From an uncultured Lachnospiraceae bacterium (GTDB lineage Bacteria > Bacillota > Clostridia > Lachnospirales > Lachnospiraceae): 64,000 nt of DNA. Positions within the stretch are counted from its first letter, which is position 1, and every line of letters starts with the position of its first letter. Shown here piece after piece: positions 25,431 to 34,692 of this stretch. Where the stretch lies: contig CATOPL010000001.1 in the NCBI GenBank assembly GCA_951802115.1, forward strand, positions 124,001 to 188,000. Reading direction: 5' to 3'. Position numbers and translations under genes: made by a program. Below the pieces are notes generated by a model. It saw nothing but the letters and a program-made list of their open reading frames with translations. It was not told the DNA's origin and did not search any database.

Positions 25431-26738
25431 ATGTACAGAGATATTGCAAAACTCATTCTTTATCGCGACCTGGGCGAAGACAGCATCCTCTTAAAGCTCT
25501 CCGCCATTTTCGAAGATTTTGATTTAAAGAGAAAAACTCCCGCCGAACTGACAACAAGAATCTATGAACAGATGAAAGCTCTTTTAGATCTTGCCACCAA
25601 GTATGGTTTTGACAAAAATCTATGGCATAACTATCTGACCTTTATTCTTCTGACCAACGAGAATTCTTTCAGCATGACGAGTGAAAAGATCGGCGCCAAC
25701 AAAGGAACTGTCAATCATTTTGCCAAAGGTGATTTTTCTATTTTCAAAAAACTGTTTGATTTTGATTTCGGTCCAATCGAAGAAGCGCTTGGAATCGACT
25801 GTTTTTCCACCATCTGCAGCTATCGCTCCATTCAGAAAAAAGAGAGGATGTACAATAAAAATGTCAGTGAAAAAGTCAGAATGGTCAGCGAACAGCTGGA
25901 ACAGGCACAGGACGCAGAAGAAATTTTCCGCATCGTCACAGATTTTTATGCCGCTTACGGCGTTGGCATGTTCGGACTGAACCGCGCTTTTCGCATTCGT
26001 CATCTGGAGAACGGAGTAGAATTCCTTCCCATCAACAACACAGAACGCGTACTGTTAAATGATCTGATCGGATATGAGATTCAGAAAAAGAAGCTGATCG
26101 ACAACACAGAGGCTTTTATCCAGGGACTCCCCTGCAACAACGTACTGCTCTGCGGGGATGCGGGCACCGGAAAGTCAACCAGTATCAAGGCTTTGTTAAA
26201 CGAATATTATGACCAGGGACTGCGCATGATCGAAATCTACAAGCATCAGTTCCAGGATCTGTCCAGCATTATTGCACAAGTAAAAAACCGGAACTACCGG
26301 TTCATCATTTATATGGACGATCTGTCTTTCGAAGAATTTGAGATCGAATATAAATACCTGAAAGCAGTTATTGAAGGCGGTATGGAGACAAAACCGGACA
26401 ACATTCTGATCTATGCCACCTCCAACCGCCGGCATCTGATCAAGGAGACCTGGAATGACCGGGATGATATGGAGATTGACAACGGCATGCACCGTTCTGA
26501 TACCATGCAGGAAAAGCTGTCTCTGGTGGCAAGATTCGGTGTGACGATCTATTATGGAAAACCATCACCGAAGGAATATTTTACGATCGTAAAAGAACTC
26601 CGGAAACGTTATCCGTCCATCACCTGTTCTGATGAAGAGCTGTGCGCAGAGGCAAACAAATGGGAGTTAAGCCATGGCGGCATCTCCGGACGGACGGCAC
26701 AGCAGTTTATCAACTATATGGCGGGAAAGAAAATTTAA
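25431..26738 (+). CDS. DUF815-family AAA+ ATPase
   Basis: 435 residues starting at ATG 25431 behind AAAGGAATT; the frame extends upstream to 25323 but that part lies in the hairpin. The N-terminal 200 residues are helical and of unknown role. The ATPase domain has Walker A LLCGDAGTGKSTS (about 248-260) and Walker B FIIYMDDLSFEEFE (about 301-314). Sensor and R-finger regions follow (ATSNRRHLIKE...). DUF815 proteins are found widely in bacteria, with no agreed function. No partner gene is adjacent. Confidence 0.86.
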   Translation: MYRDIAKLILYRDLGEDSILLKLSAIFEDFDLKRKTPAELTTRIYEQMKALLDLATKYGFDKNLWHNYLTFILLTNENSFSMTSEKIGANKGTVNHFAKGDFSIFKKLFDFDFGPIEEALGIDCFSTICSYRSIQKKERMYNKNVSEKVRMVSEQLEQAQDAEEIFRIVTDFYAAYGVGMFGLNRAFRIRHLENGVEFLPINNTERVLLNDLIGYEIQKKKLIDNTEAFIQGLPCNNVLLCGDAGTGKSTSIKALLNEYYDQGLRMIEIYKHQFQDLSSIIAQVKNRNYRFIIYMDDLSFEEFEIEYKYLKAVIEGGMETKPDNILIYATSNRRHLIKETWNDRDDMEIDNGMHRSDTMQEKLSLVARFGVTIYYGKPSPKEYFTIVKELRKRYPSITCSDEELCAEANKWELSHGGISGRTAQQFINYMAGKKI

Positions 26739-26760
26739 AAAGCTCAACGTATTTAAAAAA

Positions 26761-26792
26761 CAGCCTGTCCACGGCAAACGCCGGACAGGCTG
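26761..26792. terminator. Bidirectional terminator between DUF815 and alsT genes
   Basis: CAGCCTGTCC and GGACAGGCTG pair as a 10-bp stem around a 12-base loop. On the minus strand TTTTTTAAAT follows, a strong signal for alsT. On the plus strand TATATTAATAAAAAAA follows, weaker. It separates converging genes. Confidence 0.8.
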
Positions 26793-26835
26793 TATATTAA
26801 TAAAAAAACGAGTCAGTACTACCCACAAAATCGTT

Positions 26836-28221
26836 TTATTTACTTCTCTGATATTCTTTTACCAGTTTCACCACGGTTCCCGACAGCAGGAATATCGCGA
26901 TCAGGTTGGGAATCGCCATTAAACCATTAAAGGTATCTGCAATGCTCCAGAGCAGCCCCAGATCCATAGTCGCTCCCACAATCGCCATCAGGGAATAAAT
27001 AACCATAAACGCCTTGTTGTATTTTGTACCGAACAGAAACTCACAGCATCGTGTTCCATAAAGTCCCCAGCCGATAATCGTCGAAAATGCAAAACAACAC
27101 ATGGCAACGGCCGTAAAAATCGAGATCCAGCTGCCGTATACCTTGGTAAATCCGCTGATCGTCAGCTCCGCGCCCGCCGCTGCTCCATAGCTGATCTCCA
27201 CACCGCTGCACAAAATCACCATCGCAGTCAGCGTACAGATTACAATCGTATCTGCAAACACTTCAAAGATTCCCCAGTAGCCCTGCTGTACCGGCTCCTT
27301 TGTATCCGCTGCCGCATGTGCGATAGAACCGGTTCCAAGACCTGCCTCATTGGAAAAGATTCCTCTGGATACCCCTCTTTTCATACTGGTTAACATACTT
27401 CCTATCAGTCCTCCGGTAAATGCCGCCGGTGAAAATGCACTCTGTACGATCATGGCGAAAACTCCCGGAACCTTTCCTGCATTCAGAATCATCACGCCCA
27501 GTCCCAGAAGCACATAAAGCAGCGCCATAAAAGGTACCAGACGCTCCGTCACCATGCCGATTCTGCGGATACCTCCGACCAAAACCAGAAGCACAACCGC
27601 CGTAATCAGAATACCGATTCCAAGATTCACAGCGCCTTTCATTTCTTCACTGATCACTCCATAATTCAGAAGCGCCGAATTCACAGCCGCCGTAATCGTA
27701 TTTACCTGTGTGGCATTTCCAGTTCCAAACACCGTCAGAATTCCCAGAGCCGAATATATAAATGCAAGCCACATGAAATTCTTCCCCAGCCCGTTTTTCA
27801 TGTAATACATGGGACCGCCTACATAATCGCCCTTTTCGTTCTTCTCCCGATAATGTACAGCCAGCGTAACTTCTGAGAATTTTGTACACATACCGAGAAA
27901 CGCCGACACCCACATCCAGAACACGGCGCCTGGTCCGCCGATCGCAATGGCTCCTGCCACTCCCGCAATATTTCCGGTACCAACCGTCGCTGCCAGCGCT
28001 GTACAGACCGCCTGGAACGGCGTCATGGCGCCCTCTTTTGCCTCCTTTTTATGGAACATCCTGCCAATCGTTACCCGCAGCATATACGGGAATTCCCGAA
28101 TCTGCAGAAACCCTGTCCGAATGCTCAGCAAAAGACCGACTCCGATGATACAGATCATCGCCGGAACGCCCCATACGAAGTTATTGACTGCCGAATTTAC
28201 CTGTTCTATCATTTGCAACAT
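26836..28221 (-). CDS. alsT: Sodium:alanine symporter family protein (AgcS)
   Basis: 461-residue polytopic carrier of the alanine or glycine:cation symporter family. Characteristic blocks: ALAATVGTGNIAGVAGAIAIGGPGAVFWMWVSAFLGM near 71-107, GPMYYMKNGLG, SNEAGLGTGSIAHAAADTKEP, and ATIIGWGLYGTRC-type C-terminal segment. GGAGGGAG lies 6-7 nt before the ATG. Imports alanine, glycine or similar amino acids with Na+; the exact substrate is not readable. Own promoter and terminator. Confidence 0.94.
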   Translation of the reverse strand: MLQMIEQVNSAVNNFVWGVPAMICIIGVGLLLSIRTGFLQIREFPYMLRVTIGRMFHKKEAKEGAMTPFQAVCTALAATVGTGNIAGVAGAIAIGGPGAVFWMWVSAFLGMCTKFSEVTLAVHYREKNEKGDYVGGPMYYMKNGLGKNFMWLAFIYSALGILTVFGTGNATQVNTITAAVNSALLNYGVISEEMKGAVNLGIGILITAVVLLVLVGGIRRIGMVTERLVPFMALLYVLLGLGVMILNAGKVPGVFAMIVQSAFSPAAFTGGLIGSMLTSMKRGVSRGIFSNEAGLGTGSIAHAAADTKEPVQQGYWGIFEVFADTIVICTLTAMVILCSGVEISYGAAAGAELTISGFTKVYGSWISIFTAVAMCCFAFSTIIGWGLYGTRCCEFLFGTKYNKAFMVIYSLMAIVGATMDLGLLWSIADTFNGLMAIPNLIAIFLLSGTVVKLVKEYQRSK

Positions 28222-28256
28222 AGAATACTCCCTCCATTAGACACGAATTCATTTAA

Positions 28257-28286
28257 ATTGTATCATGTCATCAGGAATACGTGCAA
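28257..28286 (-). promoter_or_regulatory. Promoter of alsT
   Basis: Minus strand: TTGCAC (28281-28286), 18 bases, TACAAT (28257-28262), with an upstream TG at the extended -10 position. Confidence 0.65.
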
Positions 28287-28301
28287 TAAATTTTCCTGTT
28301 T

Positions 28302-29585
28302 TTATTTGCTCTGCAGAAATTTTTCCACACTTACCAGCTTCACACAGAGTGCAAACAATTCTCCTGTAATTTTCAGCTCTTCCAGTGTAGGATAAGATGG
28401 AGCAATCCGGATATTACTGTCATGAGGATCTTTCTTATAAGGATAGGTCGCTCCCGCTCCTGTCATGGTCACGCCTGCCTCTTTACATTTTTCCACGATC
28501 GCTTTTGCACAGCCATCCAGAGACTGAAAGGATATAAAGTATCCGCCGCGCGGTCTGGTCCAGGTTCCGATCTCCAGTCCTCCCAGTTCTCTCTCCAGAA
28601 TTTCCAGCACCAGTTCAAACTTAGGACGCATAATAGCCGCATGCTTTCTCATATGCTCTCTGATTCCGTCCAGATTTTTAAAGTAAAGTACATGACGGAA
28701 CTGATTGATCTTATCATGACTGATAATCTGAATCGTCATCGACTTTTTCACCCACTCCAGATTGCCCAGAGACGCTGCAATACAGCTGATGCCGGCTCCG
28801 GCAAAACTGATCTTGGAAGTAGACGCAAATATCAGTACCATATCTTCTTTTCCGTTTTCCCTGCACATGGAAAGGATCTCTGGCAGTGTATCCTGTCTGT
28901 CGTCATACAGATGATGAACGCAGTATGCATTATCCCAGTAAACGCGGAAATCGTCTGCTGCCGGACACAGATCCGCCATTCTTCTGCATACTTCCTCTGA
29001 ATAGGTAATCCCCAGAGGATTTGTGTACATGGGCACACACCAGATGCCTTTTACTGCCGGGTCTTTTACATACTCTTCTACCAGATCCATATCCGGGCCG
29101 TCTTCATTCATCGGAATCGTAATCATTTCAATACCGAAATGCTCTGTGATTGCAAAATGGCGGTCATAACCCGGCGCCGGGCACAGAAATTTCACTTTTT
29201 CGAGTCTGCACCAAGGGGTGCTGCCCATCACACCGTGCGTCACGGAACGGGAAATCGTATCATACATCACACTCAGACTGGCGGTTCCGAATACGATGAC
29301 ATGTTCCGGGTCTACTCCCAGCATATCGCCGAGCAGCCTGCGCGCTCCGAGAATACCTTCCAGATGTCCGTAATTTCTCACGTCCACCCCCTGCTCGTCC
29401 CTCATGTCAAAGTCTTTGTTGAAAATATCCATCATGGGCATTGTCATATCCAGCTGCTCCGCCGCAGGTTTTCCCCTGGACATATCCAGCTTCAGCCCTT
29501 TCCCTTTTGCATCTTCATATTGAGCCTGGAACTGATCTCTTAACGCGAGCAGCTCCTCTTTTCCAAGTTCACAGTATGGTGTCAT
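28302..29585 (-). CDS. PLP aminotransferase, aspartate type Ic
   Basis: 427 residues from ATG 29585, placed 8 nt after GGAGG. The sequence fits the Asp_aminotransf (type Ic) group: LDMSRGKPAAEQLDMTMPM near the N-terminus, CPAPGYDRHFAITEHFGIEM, WCVPMYTNPLGITYSEE, and the PLP Lys in FASTSKISFAGAGISC. The C-terminal TGAGATYPYKKDPHDSNIRIAPSYP holds the carboxylate-binding Arg. Likely interconverts aspartate/glutamate and oxo-acids. It stands between alsT and the HD gene with no clear operon partner. Confidence 0.88.
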   Translation of the reverse strand: MTPYCELGKEELLALRDQFQAQYEDAKGKGLKLDMSRGKPAAEQLDMTMPMMDIFNKDFDMRDEQGVDVRNYGHLEGILGARRLLGDMLGVDPEHVIVFGTASLSVMYDTISRSVTHGVMGSTPWCRLEKVKFLCPAPGYDRHFAITEHFGIEMITIPMNEDGPDMDLVEEYVKDPAVKGIWCVPMYTNPLGITYSEEVCRRMADLCPAADDFRVYWDNAYCVHHLYDDRQDTLPEILSMCRENGKEDMVLIFASTSKISFAGAGISCIAASLGNLEWVKKSMTIQIISHDKINQFRHVLYFKNLDGIREHMRKHAAIMRPKFELVLEILERELGGLEIGTWTRPRGGYFISFQSLDGCAKAIVEKCKEAGVTMTGAGATYPYKKDPHDSNIRIAPSYPTLEELKITGELFALCVKLVSVEKFLQSK

Positions 29586-29714
29586 AATCATGTCCTCCTT
29601 CAGCTTTCTATAAAAATCCGGCACTTAAAAATTGTACGCAGAATATGTGAAACAACACCGCGTCCATACTTCATGAGTGCAGGAATGAAATGTCCTGTAT
29701 ATAAACATATAACA

Positions 29715-29740
29715 GGAGACTGTAAATATCTACAGTCCCC
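29715..29740 (-). terminator. Hairpin after the HD gene
   Basis: GGGGACTGTA, 6-base loop, TACAGTCTCC on the minus strand, a 10-bp stem 4 nt after the HD stop. The following TGTTATATGTTTA is only moderately T-rich. Confidence 0.45.
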
Positions 29741-29743
29741 CGG

Positions 29744-30361
29744 TCATTGTTTTTCTTCAAATACTTTCCGAACCAGCCAGTCGTACTCCCGCCATGCCGG
29801 AAATTCTTTCAGCTCCTCCAGAGCTTCTGCAACCTTTCGGTACATCCAGCCATGCATGGACTTGTCCTTCTGGTGAAATCGCTCCCACAGCCTGTCTCCG
29901 AGAACTGCCGTATCTCTTGCAACAGAACGCATATTGGAAAGCTTGTCGGCCAGCGCCAGCATCTTTGCCCCCCGGTCAGCACGGGTTTTTAAAAAGTCAA
30001 TCGTCTCCTGCTTACGCAGCCTCCACGTACTCTCAGGCGGAAGTCCCGGTCTTTTGTCTTCCGATTCGCAGCCCACATAGAAAGCAATCCGGCTGCCAAA
30101 ATACTTCTCAATTTCCGGAAGCGTCACTTCTGTGTCCTCTACCACATCATGCAGTACAGCCGCTGCCATCAGCTCCTGGTCGTCCGTCATCTCCGCAACA
30201 ATCGCCGCTGCCTCCATCGGATGAACCAGATATGGAATCCGGTTTCCTTTGCGCGTCATTCCCCGGTGAGCCGCCGCTGCAAAAACAGCTGCACGTTCAA
30301 ACAGAGGCAGTTCCTCCGCAGACAGCATGTATTCCAATTCCTTTGACATCTTCATTGTCAT
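29744..30361 (-). CDS. HD-domain protein, (p)ppGpp hydrolase-like
   Basis: 205 residues. It carries the hydrolase motifs of RelA/SpoT small hydrolases: AAAAHRGMTRKGNRIPYLVHP at 28-48, the HD pair in AAVLHDVVEDTEVT, and LALADKLSNMRSV. The metal-binding His/HD/Asp set is intact and no synthetase domain follows. Members of this group act on (p)ppGpp or related nucleotides, and they buffer stress signalling. A strong promoter lies upstream at 30409-30437. In-frame ATGs at codons 1, 3 and 5 leave the exact start open. Confidence 0.86.
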   Translation of the reverse strand: MTMKMSKELEYMLSAEELPLFERAAVFAAAAHRGMTRKGNRIPYLVHPMEAAAIVAEMTDDQELMAAAVLHDVVEDTEVTLPEIEKYFGSRIAFYVGCESEDKRPGLPPESTWRLRKQETIDFLKTRADRGAKMLALADKLSNMRSVARDTAVLGDRLWERFHQKDKSMHGWMYRKVAEALEELKEFPAWREYDWLVRKVFEEKQ

Positions 30362-30408
30362 ATTGTAAAATACCTGTTCCCCTTAATTCCCCACTCTAGT
30401 ACGTGTGT

Positions 30409-30437
30409 ATCATATCACAGATAACTTCAAATGGCAA
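30409..30437 (-). promoter_or_regulatory. Promoter of the HD gene
   Basis: Minus strand: TTGCCA (30432-30437), 17 bases, TATGAT (30409-30414), with an extended -10 TG. Confidence 0.66.
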
Positions 30438-30552
30438 CTCTCGAAATATGTTTTTCTGACCCTTATATTGCAACTGAAACGCACTTTTTGTCAGCTGTAT
30501 TGCACAGTTTTTAAAAATCTGCTCCCAATGAGCCTGTCAAGGCGTAAGCTCA

Positions 30553-30585
30553 CTGCAGAAAATGAATGTATCAGGCTTTCTGCAG
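30553..30585 (-). terminator. Possible hairpin at the end of the YkgJ gene
   Basis: CTGCAGAAA and TTTTCTGCAG pair across the YkgJ stop region around a 14-base loop. No T-run follows on the minus strand, so this may only be an mRNA-end structure. Confidence 0.3.
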
Positions 30586-31212
30586 TCGTTGATAAAACTG
30601 CCCGTAAAAATCCCCGTCCATATGATAAGGCATTACATAAAACCGATTCAGAAGTTCCATACTGACCGGTTTGATCTGTTCCGGATCCGCCAGCACCTTC
30701 TGCTTCTGCTTTTTCAAATATGCATGCCAGTCGCAGATAAACGTTTCATAACGTTTCAGGTCTGGAATATCCAGCCACTTCTTCACTTTTACCTTGCCGC
30801 GATCCCGTTTCGGACATTCATGAACCTGCAGAAAATACCGAAACGCATCCCCTTCATAAAACCGTCCCAGCGGAAACAGCCGGCACATGCCCGGGCGGAT
30901 CCCGTGAATGCTGCAGCGTTCCTGCTCATCCAGAAATGTACAGCTCTCCCCGGGTCCTGTCATCCGAAGGTTCGGCAGAATCAGACTGTCGGCAATGTTC
31001 AGTTCTATTCTGTCCGTCATCAGCGCTTCAAATCCGGTTTTCAATCCCCGGCACAGCTGATAGACGTCCAACGGATCCAGCGTGACAGAATTCCCCATTC
31101 CCCGGCAGCACAAAGAGCAGCCGTGACATCCCCGGCAATCCGCTTTTACCAGGTCATTTGCTGCATACAGTTTTCCGTCCGACACTTCCCTCATGTCAAT
31201 CTCACGTTCCAT
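30571..31212 (-). CDS. YkgJ-family cysteine cluster protein
   Basis: 213 residues. The Cys cluster CRGCHGCSLCCRG is near the N-terminus, and CTFLDEQERCSIHGIRPGMCRLFPLG in the middle completes the zinc- or iron-sulfur-binding pattern of YkgJ (Fe-S oxidoreductase-like) proteins, whose function is not settled. It begins 3 nt after the GTPase-NYN stop and is surely cotranscribed with it, a hint that it works in the same translation or RNA process. Confidence 0.87.
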   Translation of the reverse strand: MEREIDMREVSDGKLYAANDLVKADCRGCHGCSLCCRGMGNSVTLDPLDVYQLCRGLKTGFEALMTDRIELNIADSLILPNLRMTGPGESCTFLDEQERCSIHGIRPGMCRLFPLGRFYEGDAFRYFLQVHECPKRDRGKVKVKKWLDIPDLKRYETFICDWHAYLKKQKQKVLADPEQIKPVSMELLNRFYVMPYHMDGDFYGQFYQRLQKA

Positions 31213-31215
31213 AGT

Positions 31216-33930
31216 TTACTCCTGTTCATCACTGATATCTCTGCGGCCAAGCCGTACTTCATTCAGCTTCTCTGCCAGCTCATCAGAGAGGTGATCAAAC
31301 AGATAATTTCTGCTTCCCGGAAACTGTCCCACATATTCCTCGCGAATTTCCTTATCAATCCGTTCCATCTCCTCTTTTAGTTCTCTTGCCGACATCATCA
31401 TACATCCCTGTCCCCGGATGATGATTTGCTCCAGCCCGTCTGAAGTCGCCACTGTAACCTGATATTTTTTCCCGATCTCATGAGCTGTTCTTTCAATATA
31501 CTGATCTGCCGTCTCCGCCTCTTTTGTATAGACTACATGGATATTATGATATTTCACCACTTCTTCCGCATGTCCTTCCACCCGGTAGGCGTCAAAAACG
31601 AGAATCAGGCTGCATCTGCGGTATCCCTGATAATTGCACATCATATCCATCAGACGATCTCTGGCACTGTCAATATTTATCTTTGCCAGCTCCTTCAGTT
31701 CCTGCCAGGCGAATATAATATTGTAGCCGTCTACCAGCAAATATTCCGGCAGTTTTTCCCTGGGTTTATGATAACGTACTTTTTCTTCTTTTTCTGTTCC
31801 AAAAACTTTTGTACGGACATGACTGTTTTTTGCATGGTTCTTCGGCGCTCCGAATGTGCGGACAAAAATCTCCTCCAGCTCCTTTTCTTCTTCTGCAGTT
31901 CCCAAAGCAGCACGAAGTTTTCTGTGCGCAGCCGGCTGAAGGGCTTCCTGCTTTTTCTCTGTATCGGACAGAAAACCTGCCAGATGCATATGCTCCTGTA
32001 CCTCATACCAGGGAATAATGGTTCCCGCACCGTGATAACAGAAAACCGAATCCGGAGTATTCTCAACATCCGCTTCCGGATCATAACCACACCGGGCCAC
32101 AATCTCCTCTGCGTTGCGGCAGGGCCTGTAGCCTTTCAGACTGCAGAAAAGACGGCCTCTGCCCTTTGTATAGGCTGTGACTTCCTGCTGATAATTCCGC
32201 ATGGCAGACACAGGCGCCGTGCCTGTCAGTATTGACATTGCGCCTTCCAGTTCCGGCTGTTCAAAAGAACCTTGCATCTTCTCCACATCCATCATGGCGC
32301 GCCCTGTAAGATCCTGCGGAATCTCCAGACGGAAGTCATACCACGGTTCCAGCAATACACTCTGCGCCTGCATCAGTCCCTGACGGACCGCCCGGAATGT
32401 CGCCTGTCGAAAATCACCGCCTTCTGTATGTTTCAAATGCGCTTTCCCGCAGACAAGCGTAATTTTCATATCTGTAAGCTCAGCTCCTGTCAGTACCCCT
32501 CTGTGAGCTTTTTCTTCCAGATGCGTCAAGACCAGATGCTGCCAGTTCCGGCTCAGTATATCTTCACTGCAGGCAGTTGCAAACTGCATCCCGCTGCCCG
32601 GTTCCCCCGGTTCCAGCAAAAGATGCACTTCCGCGTAATGTCTGAGCGGCTCAAAATGTCCCACACCCTCCACAGTATCGGCGATTGTTTCTTTATACAC
32701 AATATTCCCCTCGCCGAAATCCACAGATACGCCAAAACGTTCCCGGATCAGATTTTTCAGAATCTCTGTCTGAACTTCGCCCATAAGCTGTACCTGGATC
32801 TCCTGCAGACGCTCGTCCCACCGGATATGAAGCTGAGGTTCTTCCTCTTCCAGAAGACGCAGCTTTAAAAGTATCTGTCTTGGATTGCATTCCTCAGGAA
32901 GCAGCATCCGGCAGGTCAGCACCGGCTCCAGAAGCGGAACGGCGATATTCTGTTCCACTCCCAGTCCTTCTCCCGGACTGGTCGTCGTAAGCCCGGTTAC
33001 CGCACAGATTGTTCCCGCCTGCACCTCTTTCGCCGTTTCATATTTAATACCGGAATAAATCCGGATCTGGTTCACTTTTTCTTCCCAGTCTGTCTCTTTT
33101 CTCCCTCCAGACAGAAGCGTCTTAACTTTCAGGCTGCCTCCGGTCACTTTCAGCCAGGTCAGACGCTGCCCCTGCTCATCCCGGCTGATCTTAAACACTC
33201 TTGCGCCAAAATCTTGCCTATATGAAGGACTGACCATATAGGCTTTCATCCCCTGCACAAAAGCGTCAAATCCGTTTCCTTTTCCGTCTTCATCCTTCAG
33301 CGCCGAACCAAAAAAACAGGGAAACACTTCCCGCCCGGCAATCATTTTCTGAATCTGTTCCGGCTCCACATTTCCGCTGTCCAGATACCGCTCCAGCGCC
33401 TCCTCACTGCACATGGCTATATGTTCCATAAAGTCTTCTGACGTCCGGTCCGTATAGAAATTGACACAACGGTCATCCAGACGGTTTTTCAGCTCTTCCA
33501 TCAGCCGCTTCTGATCTGTTCCCGCCTGGTCCATTTTGTTGACAAAGAAAAATACCGGTATCTCATACCGTTTCAAAAGCTTCCATAACGTTTCTGTATG
33601 CCCCTGTATTCCGTCCGCTCCGCTGATAATCAGCACCGCATAGTCCAGAACCTGAAGCGTCCGCTCCGTTTCTGCTGAAAAATCCACATGTCCCGGTGTA
33701 TCCAGAAGCGTAAACAGCTTCTCACCCAGACAGAACATCGCCTGTTTCGAAAATATGGTGATTCCTCTCGCCCGCTCCAGTTCATGATGATCCAGAAACG
33801 TATCTTTAGTATCTACTCTGCCTATCTGCCTGATCGCACCGCCCGCATACAAAAGCCGTTCTGATAGAGTTGTTTTTCCTGCATCCACATGGGCCACCAT
33901 GCCGATGCAGATACGATTATCACTGTTCAA
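31216..33930 (-). CDS. TetM/EF-G-like ribosomal GTPase fused to a C-terminal NYN ribonuclease domain
   Basis: 904 residues, about 260 longer than TetM-type proteins. Residues 1-640 have the EF-G/TetM layout: G1 AHVDAGKT at 13-20, RGITI near 55, DTPGHVDF, NKMD, then domains II-V. The tail from about 727 is an NYN/PIN-like domain: LLVDGYN with Asp734, VFDA with Asp780, TADQYIE with Asp809, TSDGLEQ with Asp831, the acidic set expected for the Rae1/YacP family. Rae1 is a ribosome-dependent mRNA endonuclease acting in the A site, which is also where TetM-like GTPases bind. The fusion therefore suggests cutting of mRNA on stalled or modified ribosomes (inference). It starts at TTG 33930 behind AAGGAAC. 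YkgJ follows. Confidence 0.9.
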   Translation of the reverse strand: MNSDNRICIGMVAHVDAGKTTLSERLLYAGGAIRQIGRVDTKDTFLDHHELERARGITIFSKQAMFCLGEKLFTLLDTPGHVDFSAETERTLQVLDYAVLIISGADGIQGHTETLWKLLKRYEIPVFFFVNKMDQAGTDQKRLMEELKNRLDDRCVNFYTDRTSEDFMEHIAMCSEEALERYLDSGNVEPEQIQKMIAGREVFPCFFGSALKDEDGKGNGFDAFVQGMKAYMVSPSYRQDFGARVFKISRDEQGQRLTWLKVTGGSLKVKTLLSGGRKETDWEEKVNQIRIYSGIKYETAKEVQAGTICAVTGLTTTSPGEGLGVEQNIAVPLLEPVLTCRMLLPEECNPRQILLKLRLLEEEEPQLHIRWDERLQEIQVQLMGEVQTEILKNLIRERFGVSVDFGEGNIVYKETIADTVEGVGHFEPLRHYAEVHLLLEPGEPGSGMQFATACSEDILSRNWQHLVLTHLEEKAHRGVLTGAELTDMKITLVCGKAHLKHTEGGDFRQATFRAVRQGLMQAQSVLLEPWYDFRLEIPQDLTGRAMMDVEKMQGSFEQPELEGAMSILTGTAPVSAMRNYQQEVTAYTKGRGRLFCSLKGYRPCRNAEEIVARCGYDPEADVENTPDSVFCYHGAGTIIPWYEVQEHMHLAGFLSDTEKKQEALQPAAHRKLRAALGTAEEEKELEEIFVRTFGAPKNHAKNSHVRTKVFGTEKEEKVRYHKPREKLPEYLLVDGYNIIFAWQELKELAKINIDSARDRLMDMMCNYQGYRRCSLILVFDAYRVEGHAEEVVKYHNIHVVYTKEAETADQYIERTAHEIGKKYQVTVATSDGLEQIIIRGQGCMMMSARELKEEMERIDKEIREEYVGQFPGSRNYLFDHLSDELAEKLNEVRLGRRDISDEQE

Positions 33931-33995
33931 TATATTCTTCTGTTCCTTCTCTGTAATGTCAGAGCCTGTTTCAAGCTGCTGTCTGTTTTCTCCTC

Positions 33996-34001
33996 AGTAT
34001 A
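33996..34001 (-). promoter_or_regulatory. Extended -10 promoter of the GTPase-NYN gene
   Basis: Minus strand TGTTATACT: TG one base before TATACT, directly behind the T-run of the preceding terminator. No clear -35. Confidence 0.45.
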
Positions 34002-34006
34002 ACACA

Positions 34007-34039
34007 AAAAACTTCCGAAGCACAGCCCCGGAAGTTTTG
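34007..34039 (-). terminator. Terminator of the sugar acetyltransferase gene
   Basis: Minus strand: AAAACTTCCG, 13-base loop, CGGAAGTTTT, then TTG. A 10-bp stem that begins about 11 nt after the stop codon. Confidence 0.76.
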
Positions 34040-34050
34040 GAATCAAATAT

Positions 34051-34692
34051 TCATTTTTCCGCTCTTTTCCTTACAAAATCCTCCACCTCTGCCCACGACT
34101 CTGTATCAAATTTCCGGTCTTTGTAATAATATGGTCTGTCTTCTTCCGTAATCTTTCGAATTACCCGGCATGGATTTCCGGCAGCAATCACCCAGTCCGG
34201 AATATCTTTCGTGACCACGCTCCCAGCCCCAATCACTGTATTGCTTCCGATGTGAACTCCCGGAAGAACAACGGTATTTCCTCCGATCCATACATTGTCG
34301 CCAATCGTAATGCCGATTCCGTATTCATAGAGAGAATTTCTCGTATCCGGATGGACCGGGTGCCCCGCTGTATAGATCGAAACGCCCGGCGCCAGCTGAC
34401 AGTTGTCGCCGATGACCACTTTTGCCACATCGATAATCGTACAGTTATAATTTGCAAAAAAATTCTTTCCCACTTCAATATGACTTCCATAGTCGCAGTA
34501 AAAAGGCGGATTGATAAATGCCTCTTCTGATTTTCCCAAAAGCTCCTTTACAATCTTTCCGATCGCCTCAAAATCAGACCGGTCCACAGTATTAAGTCGC
34601 TGCAGAATCCTTCTGCATACTTTCTGTTCCTCCATCACTGCGTCATCAGAAATGTACGGCAGTTCATGATCTCTTCTCTCCAAATGGTTCAT
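34051..34692 (-). CDS. Sugar O-acetyltransferase (Maa/LacA family)
   Basis: 213 residues from ATG 34692, which has GGAAAGGAG in front; the frame is open to 34794 without support. Left-handed beta-helix hexapeptide repeats run from about residue 70 to 185 (IEVGKNFFANYNCTIID, IGDNCQLAPGVSIYTAGHP, VWIGGNTVVLPGVHIG, IGAGSVVTKDIPD). The His in TAGHPVHP is the usual catalytic base. The family acetylates maltose, galactosides or related sugars from acetyl-CoA in the cytoplasm. Monocistronic. Confidence 0.9.
   Translation of the reverse strand: MNHLERRDHELPYISDDAVMEEQKVCRRILQRLNTVDRSDFEAIGKIVKELLGKSEEAFINPPFYCDYGSHIEVGKNFFANYNCTIIDVAKVVIGDNCQLAPGVSIYTAGHPVHPDTRNSLYEYGIGITIGDNVWIGGNTVVLPGVHIGSNTVIGAGSVVTKDIPDWVIAAGNPCRVIRKITEEDRPYYYKDRKFDTESWAEVEDFVRKRAEK

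Noticed and set aside
31216-33930. Acquired tetracycline-resistance gene tet(M)
   Set aside because: The protein is 904 residues with a C-terminal NYN domain, and there are no mobile-element genes around it. It looks like a native GTPase paralogue.
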